From CAYWPG01 sp964460035 (GTDB taxonomy: Bacteria > Pseudomonadota > Gammaproteobacteria > Nitrococcales > AK92), in assembly GCA_964460035.1 (NCBI GenBank), contig CAYWPG010000011.1, positions 33,157 through 97,156 of the forward strand: 64,000 nt of DNA. Direction: 5' to 3'. Numbering within the stretch: the first letter of the stretch is position 1; each line of letters begins with the position of its first letter. Below the pieces are notes generated by a model, which was not told the DNA's origin, made no database searches, and worked only from the letters and a program-made list of their open reading frames with translations. Shown here in pieces: positions 52,065 to 60,875 of the stretch. The translations under genes were made by a program, and so were the position numbers.

Positions 52065-53138
52065 ATGGATTATCTCAGCAAGACCTACAACCAACCCGGC
52101 AGCCCGCCGGGCCTTTGGCGGGAACACGGCGACGGCACCGTTGCAGTTCGGCTGATCTGCTTCAGCAGCGACACTCACCGAATCGAGCAAGGAGTAGATG
52201 CCGCACGCTGCTCCGCCTACCGCGCCGCTGGCGACAAACTCTGGATCGACATCCAGGGCAGGCCCGGACAGCATCTGCTCGATACGCTGGAACGGTGCTT
52301 CGGCCTGCATCAGCTGGCACTGGAGGACGTGGTCCATACCGGACAGCGAGCCAAACTCGAGGACTACGACACGCACCTATTCGTCGTGCTGCGCAGCTCC
52401 TTCCGAGCGATGCAACAGCGTTTGCGCATTGGGCAGATCAGTCTTTTCCTGGGCAAGGATTTCGTTATCAGCGTCCATGACGGCAGCGAGGACTTGTTCG
52501 CCCCTGTGCGGCAACGACTGGAAAACGGGGCGGGAGACCGCATACGCAGCAGCGGCTGCGATTACCTGTTCTATGCCCTGATCGATCTGGTGGTCGATCG
52601 GGGCTTTCCCATTCTGGAAACCTATGCTGACGAGCTCGAAGAGCTGGAGCGTGTCATCATCCGCAACCCACGCGAGCATGCACTCATAGATCGTATCCAC
52701 GAGGCCCGGCGTGAGCTGCTCTTCCTGCGTCGAGCGCTATGGTCCCAGCGGGAGGCCGTCGGCGATCTGCTGCGCCACGACCATCCGCTTATCGAGAGGC
52801 CCACGCGCGTCTATCTGCGCGACTGCCACGACCATGCCAATCATTTGCTCGAATTGGCCGAGAGCTACCGCGATATGAGCGATGCCGTGCTCGAACTGCT
52901 GTTCGGCGCCCTGAACGTGCAGATGAACGACGTGATGCGGGTATTGACCATGATCGCTACTGTTTTCATCCCCTTATCGTTCGTGGCGGGAGTCTACGGC
53001 ATGAACTTCGACCGCGCCGTCAGCTCCTGGAACATGCCGGAGCTGGGCTGGCGCTACGGCTACCCGGTGGTAATGCTGTTGCTAGGGCTGATCGGTGTAG
53101 GGATGCTGCTGTATTTCAAGCGCAAGCGGTGGCTTTAG
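52065..53138 (+). CDS. CorA-type divalent cation transporter (ZntB-like)
   Basis: From ATG 52065 (CAGGGAA upstream) the protein is 357 residues. A large cytoplasmic domain (VWLDIQG-like LWIDIQGRPGQH, VISVHDGSEDLF) precedes two C-terminal helices. The pore motif is present as YGMNFDR. The last residues KRKRWL are the usual basic tail. It moves Mg2+, Co2+ or Zn2+. A longer in-frame version from 51765 exists and contains a CxxC segment (see findings), but family length supports ATG 52065. Confidence 0.9.
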   Translation: MDYLSKTYNQPGSPPGLWREHGDGTVAVRLICFSSDTHRIEQGVDAARCSAYRAAGDKLWIDIQGRPGQHLLDTLERCFGLHQLALEDVVHTGQRAKLEDYDTHLFVVLRSSFRAMQQRLRIGQISLFLGKDFVISVHDGSEDLFAPVRQRLENGAGDRIRSSGCDYLFYALIDLVVDRGFPILETYADELEELERVIIRNPREHALIDRIHEARRELLFLRRALWSQREAVGDLLRHDHPLIERPTRVYLRDCHDHANHLLELAESYRDMSDAVLELLFGALNVQMNDVMRVLTMIATVFIPLSFVAGVYGMNFDRAVSSWNMPELGWRYGYPVVMLLLGLIGVGMLLYFKRKRWL

Positions 53139-53273
53139 TACTGGCACGGGGGCAGCGGTCTCGACTTCTATAGGTCAGCGGCGCTGCCTGGCCTTTGCAG
53201 ACGAGTGGCGCAAGGCGCCTATACTTTATCGGCGCCGTCGATGGCGCTGGAACAGCTTAGGAGAAGATGAACA

Positions 53274-54065
53274 ATGACTGCAGCCGCGGCGGACCTCGCC
53301 GATGCCAATCTGGTACAGGCCGTTCGCCTGCATGCACGCTGTCAGCAGCCGGTGGAGTATGTAGAAGACGATGGGGTGATCCTGGTCGCAGGCTCGACGT
53401 CTTATCCAGGCGGCTTTCGCAACTGCGCAATCAGAACCGATAGCGCTGTCGCGCCCGAACGAGTCTTGACACGCGCCCGGGACTTCTTCGGTGCGCGCGG
53501 CCGGGGCTTCTCCGTCATAGTGCGCGCAATGCGCGATGGCGACCTGGAGTCCTTGCTGCAGCTTAGCGGTCTGCGCTGCGTGGGGAGTAGTCCGTGCATG
53601 TTGCTGCAAGCTCCGCTCGCGGCGCCCCAGCTCGCTCCGGGGGTAACGGTGGAGCGGATGAGCAGCGAACGCCATGTGCAAGAATTCCTTGCCATCAACC
53701 AAGAGGCGTTTCCCGACACCGGCTTGAGCGCTGAGGAGGTGATCGCTTACTTTGCCAAGCCCGACGAACTCTTGCGCGAAGACATCATCGGGTTCGTGAT
53801 CTACCGCGACCGTCTTCCCTGCGCCACCGCCATCACGCTGCTCAGCGGCCGTTCGGCCGGCATCTATTGGGTCGGCACGGCCGTCGCTGCACGTCGGCAA
53901 GGACTGGCAGAAGTATGCGTTCGGCTCGCTAGCAACGCCGGTTTCGAGGCCGGCGCGGAGGTAGTGACCCTGCAGGCCAGCCGCTTCGGCGAAGCGTTAT
54001 ATCGCCGCCTGGGATATGTAGACTACGACGAGCAGCGCTACTACTTCCAACGTCGGCCAAAATAA
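53274..54065 (+). CDS. GNAT family N-acetyltransferase
   Basis: The 263-residue protein has an N-terminal non-catalytic lobe and a C-terminal GNAT domain with YWVGTAVAARRQGLAEVCVRLA (RRQGLA loop) and FGEALYRRLGYVDYDEQRYYF at the end. Double-lobed GNATs of this size are often of unknown substrate. ATG 53274 has TAGGAGAAG upstream, with an out-of-frame ATG at 53267. Confidence 0.85.
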   Translation: MTAAAADLADANLVQAVRLHARCQQPVEYVEDDGVILVAGSTSYPGGFRNCAIRTDSAVAPERVLTRARDFFGARGRGFSVIVRAMRDGDLESLLQLSGLRCVGSSPCMLLQAPLAAPQLAPGVTVERMSSERHVQEFLAINQEAFPDTGLSAEEVIAYFAKPDELLREDIIGFVIYRDRLPCATAITLLSGRSAGIYWVGTAVAARRQGLAEVCVRLASNAGFEAGAEVVTLQASRFGEALYRRLGYVDYDEQRYYFQRRPK

Positions 54066-54155
54066 GGCGGCACAAGGCTTGCCATAGGCCGGCGAAGGCG
54101 CTTTAAGCCCGCGATTCCATCCCCATAACCTTCTGTGCGCCCCCCAATTCGCGAT

Positions 54156-54175
54156 GCACCGCGTGCACGCGGTGC
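54156..54175. promoter_or_regulatory. 20-bp perfect palindrome before the phasin-like gene
   Basis: GCACCGCGTG-CACGCGGTGC is a perfect inverted repeat ending 24 bases before the phasin-like start. The arms GCACCG/CGGTGC are the same as in the palindrome before phaB (26069). It may be an operator or a leader hairpin. Confidence 0.5.
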
Positions 54176-54199
54176 TGTACTCGTAGGGAGACTCAGATC

Positions 54200-54877
54200 A
54201 TGGTATCCGATACCTCATCGGAGCAGCGATTCGCCGTCCATCGACTGCTATTTCCTCTTGGCCCGCTAGGCTCCATGGGTGGCGCGACCCGGCAGCTCAG
54301 CGCGATGATGATAGACTTCGGCCGCCGCGTTGCCAGCTATCATGCCGACGCCTCCCACCTGTGCACTCAATTCACCGTCCGACAAATGCGCGCGGCCATG
54401 CAGGTGCGCGATCCGGAAAGCCTGGCGATGTTTCTGCAATACCAGCGTCAAGAGTGGGAAGAGCTGTGCCGGAAACTGACCGAATGCACACAGCAGCTAT
54501 TGACCTTGCCGCAAGACGGATTCTTGGAAACGGAAGCTGTCACGGCGGTTGACACCGACATCGGCCAACAGCAGGCTGCCCCGGAACAAGCTGCGCAGGC
54601 CAATAGAACTCCTTCTTCCGCAGTGTCAACCGATGGCGCCGCTCATGCCAGAAGAGCGGCAGCGCAGCGCAGGGGCAGCGGCCATCGCCGCCAAGCGCGT
54701 CGCCGGGTCTCGACGGAACCCTTGCCCATAGAACACTACGATCGGTTGACGATGCGCGAACTCGAACGGCGCCTGGACGGTCTGCCCAAACGCGAGATCC
54801 GGCGCTTGCAGGAGTACGAGAGCAGCCACAAGAACCGTCCGCGCTTTAAGCAAATGCTCGCCCGCCACGCCGAATGA
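54200..54877 (+). CDS. Phasin-like protein
   Basis: The 225-residue protein has a helical N-terminal region (about 25-105) with repeating pattern SAMMIDFGRRVASYHADASHLCTQF and PESLAMFLQYQRQEWEELCRKLTECTQQLL, as in phasins that coat PHB granules. A low-complexity basic linker (110-170) follows, and a C-terminal motif PLPIEHYDRLTMRELERRLDGLPKREIRRLQEYE resembles a DUF8129-type module. Phasin identity is inference from pattern and from phaB in the window. ATG 54200 has GTAGGGAGA upstream. Confidence 0.65.
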   Translation: MVSDTSSEQRFAVHRLLFPLGPLGSMGGATRQLSAMMIDFGRRVASYHADASHLCTQFTVRQMRAAMQVRDPESLAMFLQYQRQEWEELCRKLTECTQQLLTLPQDGFLETEAVTAVDTDIGQQQAAPEQAAQANRTPSSAVSTDGAAHARRAAAQRRGSGHRRQARRRVSTEPLPIEHYDRLTMRELERRLDGLPKREIRRLQEYESSHKNRPRFKQMLARHAE

Positions 54878-54975
54878 GCCGGAGCATCGAGGCAGTTTGC
54901 CTGTCCGAGCACCCCGAACGCCGCACGACAATGAGAACAGGCGGTAGCGCTACTGCGCGCCACTGACTGCCCACC

Positions 54976-55908
54976 TCACCCCACCAAGTACGACAATACG
55001 CCCGAGACGGTGGCGACGCTGGCCAGCGTAGAGATAAACACAATGGCCGATGCCTCGGCGGCGTACACGCGATAGCGTTGCGCCAGCACGTAAACGCTGG
55101 CCGCCACGGGCAACGATGCCTGCACGACCAGTACGGTGACCGCCAGACCCGACAGCCCCAGACAGCGGGCGGTCAGCCATACCAGCATGGGATGCACCAA
55201 GACTTTGACGAGCACCAGCGCACCGGTTTCCCCACCTCCCTGCCCAGCCGGCCGCCCCGCCAGGGTCGCCCCCAATGCCAGCAAGGCCGCCGGCGCCGCC
55301 GCGGCCGCAAGCAGCTGCAGATAAGCGCTCACGGGTTGAGGGAGCGAGAAGTCCAGGAACGCCAGGCCGAGCCCCAGGAGCCCGGCCACGATAATGGGGT
55401 TGCGCATCACGCCGCCGAGCATCGCGCCCAGCAGCCGACTGCGGCCGCGACCGCGTCCCTGATGGGTCTCGATAACCGCGGTGGCCAGCCCCACCATAAT
55501 AATGTTATCGATGAGGACCACCATCACCGCCGGCAGCACGGCATCCGGCCCCAGGGCGAACACCACCAAGGGGAGCCCTATGAAACCGACATTGGAAAAC
55601 ACCGCCGCCAGGGCCTGAATCGAGCGCTCGGACCGATCGCGGCGGAACGCGCGGCCGGCAACGACATACGTGACCCAGAACAGCGCCAGGCCGGGCAACA
55701 GCCAGGCCGCGACCAGTCGCCAGTCGAGAACTTCCCGCACCGGCGCCTGCGCGGGACTGACCAACAGCAAGGCCGGCATCGCGAAGTAGAACACGAAAGC
55801 GTTGAGACCGGCGATAGCGCTTCTCGAGAGCAGTCGCGCGGAGCGGGCGGCGTAACCGGTGAAGATCAGCGCGAAGAACGGGAGCGCGATGTTGATCAGA
55901 GCGTGCAT
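54976..55908 (-). CDS. AEC family transporter (second copy)
   Basis: This 310-residue protein is the same length and fold as the other AEC carrier (38866) but diverged. Ten helices, SNVGFIGLPLVVFALG in helix 4, NPIIVAGLLGLGLAF and ASLPVAASVYVLAQ are typical. ATG 55908 starts the first helix. An upstream extension to 55977 lacks family similarity. Confidence 0.88.
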   Translation of the reverse strand: MHALINIALPFFALIFTGYAARSARLLSRSAIAGLNAFVFYFAMPALLLVSPAQAPVREVLDWRLVAAWLLPGLALFWVTYVVAGRAFRRDRSERSIQALAAVFSNVGFIGLPLVVFALGPDAVLPAVMVVLIDNIIMVGLATAVIETHQGRGRGRSRLLGAMLGGVMRNPIIVAGLLGLGLAFLDFSLPQPVSAYLQLLAAAAAPAALLALGATLAGRPAGQGGGETGALVLVKVLVHPMLVWLTARCLGLSGLAVTVLVVQASLPVAASVYVLAQRYRVYAAEASAIVFISTLASVATVSGVLSYLVG

Positions 55909-56163
55909 GCAGGGCGTATCCCGAGGAACTGGTGTAATCGATAGCAGCGCCTTGCCTTCGCGAAGCCGCGAAAACATGACGCTGCAGCGGCAGAAGCATA
56001 CCCGCTAAGGCATCTTTGTGCTGCCCATCCGCACCACGGCCGAGGCGGCGCCCGGCGGGCAGCCCCGTCAAGGGCTGCGTATCGATCGATTTGCGCCTAA
56101 AATGCACGCCGTTCATTCACGCATGGCCGCCTGGGCGTGGCCACCAGGAAAAGGTGAAACTTC

Positions 56164-57228
56164 ATGGCTCTGATCAGTTTGCGCCAGCTGCTCGACCACG
56201 CCGCCGAGAACGGCTATGGCGTTCCCGCGTTCAACGTCAATAACCTTGAACAGATGCGCGCCATCATGGAGGCTGCCGACAAGACCGACTCGCCGGTCAT
56301 CGTGCAAGCCTCCGCCGGCGCCCGCAAGTATGCCGGCGCCCCCTTTCTGCGCCACCTGATGCTGGCGGCAATCGAGGAGTTCCCGCATATTCCCGTCTGC
56401 ATGCATCAGGATCACGGCACCAGCCCGGCGGTGTGCCAGCGCTCCATTCAGCTCGGATTCAGTTCCGTGATGATGGACGGCTCGCTTGCCGAAGATGGCA
56501 AGACCCCGACCACCTACGAGTACAACGTCGAAGTCACGCGCCGAACCGTCGAAATGGCGCATGCCTGCGGTGTCTCGGTGGAAGGCGAGCTGGGCTGCCT
56601 CGGCAGCCTGGAAACCGGCGAGGCAGGCGAGGAGGACGGCATCGGCGCCGAAGGTAAGCTCACACGCGAGCAAATGCTGACCGATCCGGAAGAAGCGGCC
56701 GACTTCGTCAAGCAGACGGGAGTGGACGCGCTGGCCATCGCCATCGGCACCAGTCATGGGGCGTACAAGTTCACCCGTCCGCCCACGGGGGACATTCTCG
56801 CCATCGATCGCATCAAGGAGATTCACGCCCGCATCCCCGACACCCATCTGGTCATGCACGGCTCCTCGTCCGTGCCCCAGGAGTGGCTGGCGGTCATCAA
56901 CGAGTTCGGCGGCGAAATTCCGGAGACCTACGGGGTTCCGGTAGAAGAGATCGTTGAAGGCATCAAGCACGGGGTGCGCAAGGTGAACATCGACACCGAC
57001 CTGCGCCTGGCTTCCACCGGTGCGATCCGCCGCTTCCTGGCACAGAACCCCAGCGAATTCGATCCTCGCAAGTACCTGGCGAAGTCGGTGGAGGCGATGA
57101 AGGAGATCTGCATCGCCCGCTACGAGGCGTTCGGCGCCGCTGGCAACGCCAGCAAGATCAAGCCCATCAGTCTGGAAGTCATGGCTCAGCGTTACGCCAG
57201 CGGCGAACTGGACCCCAAGGTCCGCTAA
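56164..57228 (+). CDS. fba: Fructose-bisphosphate aldolase, class II
   Basis: The 354-residue zinc aldolase has the FNVNNLEQMRAIM start, VCMHQDHGTSPAVCQRS with zinc-ligand histidines, SVMMDGSL, and GEIPETYGVPVEEIVEGI (the CbbA-type insert). VRKVNIDTDLRLAST is the class II signature. It works in glycolysis/gluconeogenesis or the Calvin cycle. ATG 56164 has CCAGGAAAAGG upstream. A terminator follows directly. Confidence 0.95.
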   Translation: MALISLRQLLDHAAENGYGVPAFNVNNLEQMRAIMEAADKTDSPVIVQASAGARKYAGAPFLRHLMLAAIEEFPHIPVCMHQDHGTSPAVCQRSIQLGFSSVMMDGSLAEDGKTPTTYEYNVEVTRRTVEMAHACGVSVEGELGCLGSLETGEAGEEDGIGAEGKLTREQMLTDPEEAADFVKQTGVDALAIAIGTSHGAYKFTRPPTGDILAIDRIKEIHARIPDTHLVMHGSSSVPQEWLAVINEFGGEIPETYGVPVEEIVEGIKHGVRKVNIDTDLRLASTGAIRRFLAQNPSEFDPRKYLAKSVEAMKEICIARYEAFGAAGNASKIKPISLEVMAQRYASGELDPKVR

Positions 57229-57239
57229 TCCACACTGCC

Positions 57240-57264
57240 AGGGGCGCCATTCTGTGGCGCCCCT
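57240..57264 (+). terminator. Hairpin after fba
   Basis: A perfect ten-bp stem AGGGGCGCCA/TGGCGCCCCT with loop TTCTG starts 12 bases after the stop. Confidence 0.7.
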
Positions 57265-57633
57265 GCCTTGTCACGGCGCACGTGCCGGCCATCCCATCCC
57301 TGCCCGTGGCAGCTGCCCTGCAAGACTTACCTAAAGCGGCGTGGCTCCCGACGCCGGCTCCCCGCTACATCGGTTTTGCGTCCACGCTCGCCGCATGCCG
57401 TCCTGCAAAGCCTGTGGCGCTCTGGCCAATCGGCCTCCGCCAAGCTGCCCGAACACAGGCCCGCGCTTCCCTCCGCGTCCCATAAAGGCCATGATTACGG
57501 GCGTAGCGATACCGGGACGATACGTATGGCAGCGCGATAACTGCCGGACGCATCCGATAAATCCACGATAAAGAGGCCTGTTTCCCCCCGGTAAACTGCT
57601 TGCAGCCTCATTATGCAACACGGAGCCGCCAGC
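57265..57633. other. Intergenic region, no gene seen
   Basis: No supported gene occurs in these 369 bases. GGAG at 57622 sets the start of the next gene. Confidence 0.4.
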
Positions 57634-58041
57634 ATGGCCTGGACCACCGAAGACGAGATCGCCTGGAGCCGTAACAACCCCTTCCGCACCTCCATGGGGG
57701 TACGTATAGAGCGAGTCGAAGCAGACGGTCGCGCCGAGATCTCGATTCCAGTCACCGAGAACATGCTGCAGTCCGCTGGCGTAGTTCACGGGGGAATCCT
57801 TTGCACCCTGATCGATACGGTGCTAGGCACTGTCGTGCGAGCTGCGTTGCAGCGGCCGGTGCCCATGGCAACCATCGATCTGAACGTGAGCTTTCTGCGC
57901 CCCGGCGGGGTCGGGCGACTCTATGCGCGCGGCGAGGTAATCAAGGCCGGACGGCGCGTGGTAGTCGGAGTCGCCGATGTGCTCGACGATAAGGGCCGTA
58001 AGCTAGCCACAGGGCGCGGCTCGTTCATGATCCAGGACTGA
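57634..58041 (+). CDS. PaaI family thioesterase (hotdog fold)
   Basis: The 135-residue protein has the hotdog pattern SAGVVHGGILCTLIDTVLGTVVRAAL and VPMATIDLNVSFLRP, ending VADVLDDKGRKLATGRGSFMI. Enzymes of this type cleave aromatic or fatty acyl-CoA thioesters. ATG 57634 has GGAG eight bases upstream. ATG 57613 has none. An MFS gene follows 18 bp later. Confidence 0.85.
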   Translation: MAWTTEDEIAWSRNNPFRTSMGVRIERVEADGRAEISIPVTENMLQSAGVVHGGILCTLIDTVLGTVVRAALQRPVPMATIDLNVSFLRPGGVGRLYARGEVIKAGRRVVVGVADVLDDKGRKLATGRGSFMIQD

Positions 58042-58059
58042 ACGAGCGTTTGCGCCGCC

Positions 58060-59301
58060 GTGAACGCCCCCGCTCTGCCCAAGCGCACCGCAATCTTGAT
58101 GATCGCCACAGCGGCGCTGATCACCCTGGTCGTCGTCGCCCTTGCGCGAATGGCCTATGGCTTAATCCTCCCCGCCATGCAGCAGAGCCTGAACCTGAGC
58201 TATCGGCAAGCCGGCAACCTGGGTACCGCAACGGCCTTGGGTTATGTGTTGCTAGTGCTGGCGGCCGGCTGGGTCGCAGCGCGCCGCGGCGGCCGCTTCT
58301 GCGTATTGCTGGGGCTGACACTGGCCGCCACGGGCTTCGCCGGACTGAGCATTGCCAGTCACTACCCGATACTGCTGGGGCTGATGACGCTGCTTGGCTT
58401 CGCTACCGCCTTTTCGTTCACCCCCCTAGTCTCGGTGATCGGCGCCTGGTTCCCGAGCCAGCGGGGAATAGCGCTAGGACTGCTCAATAGCGGCGTAGGC
58501 ATAGGTATGCTGGCCTCCGGCATCCTGATCCCCTATGCGATTGCCATCACCGGACCGGCAGGCTGGCGCCTGATCTGGGCTGGCTTTGCGGGGTTCGCCC
58601 TGTTGGTGCTGCTCGCCGCCGCCCTATTTATCCGCAATCCGCCCTCGGCGGCATCTGCAATGCCGGGGCAAGCGGTTGATGCTCCCCCTATCTACCGCAA
58701 TACGCATGTGCTGACGGTAGGCCTGATCTACTGGGTGATAGGCGCCACTTTCATCGTTCAGGCTATTTTCATGTACAGCTATGCGCTCAGCGCAGGCGTT
58801 TCCGCTCTGGTCGCCGGACGGCTGGCCGCGATGATGGGCGTGCTGTCGATTTTCGCCGCCCCCGCGTGGGGCTGGCTCTCGGACCGTATCGGCCGCCCCA
58901 ATGCCTTGCTGTTGGCGATGACGCTCGCCCTGACCGGCACCGCCCTGCCGCTATCCTGGCCCGTGTTACCGGCATTCGCGCTTTTCTACGCCTTATCGGG
59001 ACTGACCACATCCGGCCTTTTTACGTCGATCTTGGCGGCCGCCACCGAACGCGTGCCGCCGCAGCAAGCACCCTTGGCAGTGAGTTTCGTCACGGTTTTC
59101 TTCGCTGTGGGACAGCTCATGGGACCTGCAGCGGCAGGCCGTCTCATCGAATGGAGCGGCGGCTTCGCCGCTGCCTTCGCCGCAAGCTGCATCGTCATGC
59201 TCGCCGGCATTCTCCTCATACTGCGGCTGCGCCGCCTCGGCCGCCGGCCGCAAGCGCCTGTTCAAGAGCAAACTGCTACGGCCGCTTCCCACACCGCCTG
59301 A
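58060..59301 (+). CDS. MFS transporter (YbfB/YjiJ or CynX-like)
   Basis: The 413-residue protein, with 12 membrane helices, starts at GTG 58060. MAYGLILPAMQQSLNLSYRQAGNLGTATALGYVL and ARRGGRF (motif A-like) are similar to YbfB/YjiJ proteins. The central loop around residue 208 (AMPGQAVDAPPIYRNTHVLTVG) divides the halves. The short distance to the thioesterase gene suggests co-transcription. Substrate unknown. Confidence 0.85.
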   Translation: MNAPALPKRTAILMIATAALITLVVVALARMAYGLILPAMQQSLNLSYRQAGNLGTATALGYVLLVLAAGWVAARRGGRFCVLLGLTLAATGFAGLSIASHYPILLGLMTLLGFATAFSFTPLVSVIGAWFPSQRGIALGLLNSGVGIGMLASGILIPYAIAITGPAGWRLIWAGFAGFALLVLLAAALFIRNPPSAASAMPGQAVDAPPIYRNTHVLTVGLIYWVIGATFIVQAIFMYSYALSAGVSALVAGRLAAMMGVLSIFAAPAWGWLSDRIGRPNALLLAMTLALTGTALPLSWPVLPAFALFYALSGLTTSGLFTSILAAATERVPPQQAPLAVSFVTVFFAVGQLMGPAAAGRLIEWSGGFAAAFAASCIVMLAGILLILRLRRLGRRPQAPVQEQTATAASHTA

Positions 59302-59560
59302 GCTTACCGCGCAGCGCAGCGGCTCGGGCGCACAGCTTGCGGGGAGTTCCCGCTGCGGCAGCGGATGCAGAGACTCGCGCCCCGCAGGCCGCTCCCGCGG
59401 GAGCGACAAGGTTTGGCTAGTCCCCCAGCCCCCTGTTCCTGGACATGGGGTCCCCCGCCTCATGGCCTTTGCCTTGCTCAAGCACTACACCGGCTATGTC
59501 TTGACCAAAACCTAGCGAGTCTCTCCCGGGCCGGACCAGGCCCTAAAACAGGATAGACTT

Positions 59561-59615
59561 TTCTCCCGACAGAGGTGTATGGTTCTCCTGCAAACATACA
59601 GTGGTGCCGGGAGAA
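59561..59615 (+). ncRNA. Structured leader candidate upstream of acyl-CoA dehydrogenases
   Basis: An outer stem TTCTCCCG (59561-59568) / CGGGAGAA (59608-59615) encloses an inner stem TGTATG/CATACA (59576-59581/59595-59600) with symmetric seven-base internal loops and a 13-base apical loop. It ends 88 bases before the ATG. No known riboswitch class is recognised. Confidence 0.4.
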
Positions 59616-59703
59616 GGCGTGCCTTTGCCGGCGCGGAGGCTTTAGCCCCTCGCCCGCCCTCTCCAGCGCTTCCCTTTGCACTAGAGCAATCAGGAAACCC
59701 AAC

Positions 59704-60831
59704 ATGAGCAATGCCAGCGAGGAACGAACGCTTCCTTTCGATCTGACTCCTACAGAAGAGCAGCAGATGATCTGCGACAGCATGAAGCGCTTCGCCGAGG
59801 CGGCGCTGCGGCCGGCGGCACGCCACGCCGACGCCAGCTCGCAGATCCCCGATGCGCTGCTGGACGAGGCGCACGGCCTGGGGATTACCCTGCTCGCCGT
59901 GCCGGAACAGTACGGCGGCGCAGGAACCGAGCGCTCGCCGATCTCGAACGTGCTAATCGCCGAACAACTCGCTCGGGGCGACATGGCCCTCGCCTTGGCG
60001 ATACTGTCGCCCCTGGGGGTTGCCAATACCATCCTCGATCAGGGCAGCGCGGCACAACGCGAGCGCTACCTGCCTCGCTTCGTGGGTGACACCTTCTACC
60101 CTGCCGCCACTGCAGTGCATGAAACCAGCGTCCTGTTCGATCCTATGGCACTGAAGACGCGTGCGCGCAAAGACGGAGACGACTATGTCATCGACGGCGA
60201 GAAGACGCTGGTCGCGCTAAGCACTCGGTCGCCGCTGTTGCTGGTGCTGGCTCAGGTCGAGGACGAAGGTCCGGCCGCTTTCCTGGTGGAAGGCGACTCC
60301 GAAGGCGTGACTTTCGACGCCGAGCCCAGCATGGGGCTGCGCGGCATGGAGCCAGGACGCGTCACCTTCGCGAACGTGCGTGTGCCCGCCTCCGCTCGTC
60401 TGGGCGAAAACGAGCGCAGCTTCGACGTGCAGCGCTTTCTCGCCCTGAGCAAACTCGGCCTCGGTGCGGCTGCGGTGGGTGTTGCCGACGGCCTGCTCGA
60501 GCATGTTATCGAATACACCAACACGCGCGTGGCCTTCGGCGAGCCGATCAGCCATCGTCAAGCCGTCGCTTTTATGGTGGCCAATATCGGCATAGAGCTA
60601 GAGGGTATGCGCCTGATGGTCCTGCGGGCAGCATCGCGCGCCGAACAAGGCTTGGATTTCGTGCGCGAGGCCGTGCTGGCCGCCCGCTTCTGCGGCGAAC
60701 ACGCCATGGAAATCGGCAGCAACGGCGTGCAACTGCTGGGCGGACATGGCTTCACCCAGGAGCATTACGAAGAAATGTGGTATCGCCACCTACGAGCGGT
60801 TGCCATCGTTGAAGGGCTGTTCAGTGTCTGA
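59704..60831 (+). CDS. Acyl-CoA dehydrogenase family protein (likely partner subunit)
   Basis: This 375-residue protein has the ACAD N-terminal helices, GDMALALAILSPLGVAN, the middle beta domain and the C-terminal helical domain with GGHGFTQEHYEEMWYRHLRAVAIVEG. The FAD-contact motif TEPGTGSD is not present (ATAVHETSVLFDP instead). The protein ends right after the VEG region, lacking the last helix. Such pairs occur as heteromeric enzymes, so it may be a non-catalytic or half-site partner of the next gene, 44 bp downstream. Confidence 0.85.
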   Translation: MSNASEERTLPFDLTPTEEQQMICDSMKRFAEAALRPAARHADASSQIPDALLDEAHGLGITLLAVPEQYGGAGTERSPISNVLIAEQLARGDMALALAILSPLGVANTILDQGSAAQRERYLPRFVGDTFYPAATAVHETSVLFDPMALKTRARKDGDDYVIDGEKTLVALSTRSPLLLVLAQVEDEGPAAFLVEGDSEGVTFDAEPSMGLRGMEPGRVTFANVRVPASARLGENERSFDVQRFLALSKLGLGAAAVGVADGLLEHVIEYTNTRVAFGEPISHRQAVAFMVANIGIELEGMRLMVLRAASRAEQGLDFVREAVLAARFCGEHAMEIGSNGVQLLGGHGFTQEHYEEMWYRHLRAVAIVEGLFSV

Positions 60832-60875
60832 GGCAAAACCTCCCGTGAACACCCCCAACAGGAGTCTTTAGCACC

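Noticed and set aside
59302..59560. Possible small gene between the MFS and acyl-CoA dehydrogenase genes
   Set aside because: Open frames lack ribosome sites and plausible composition.
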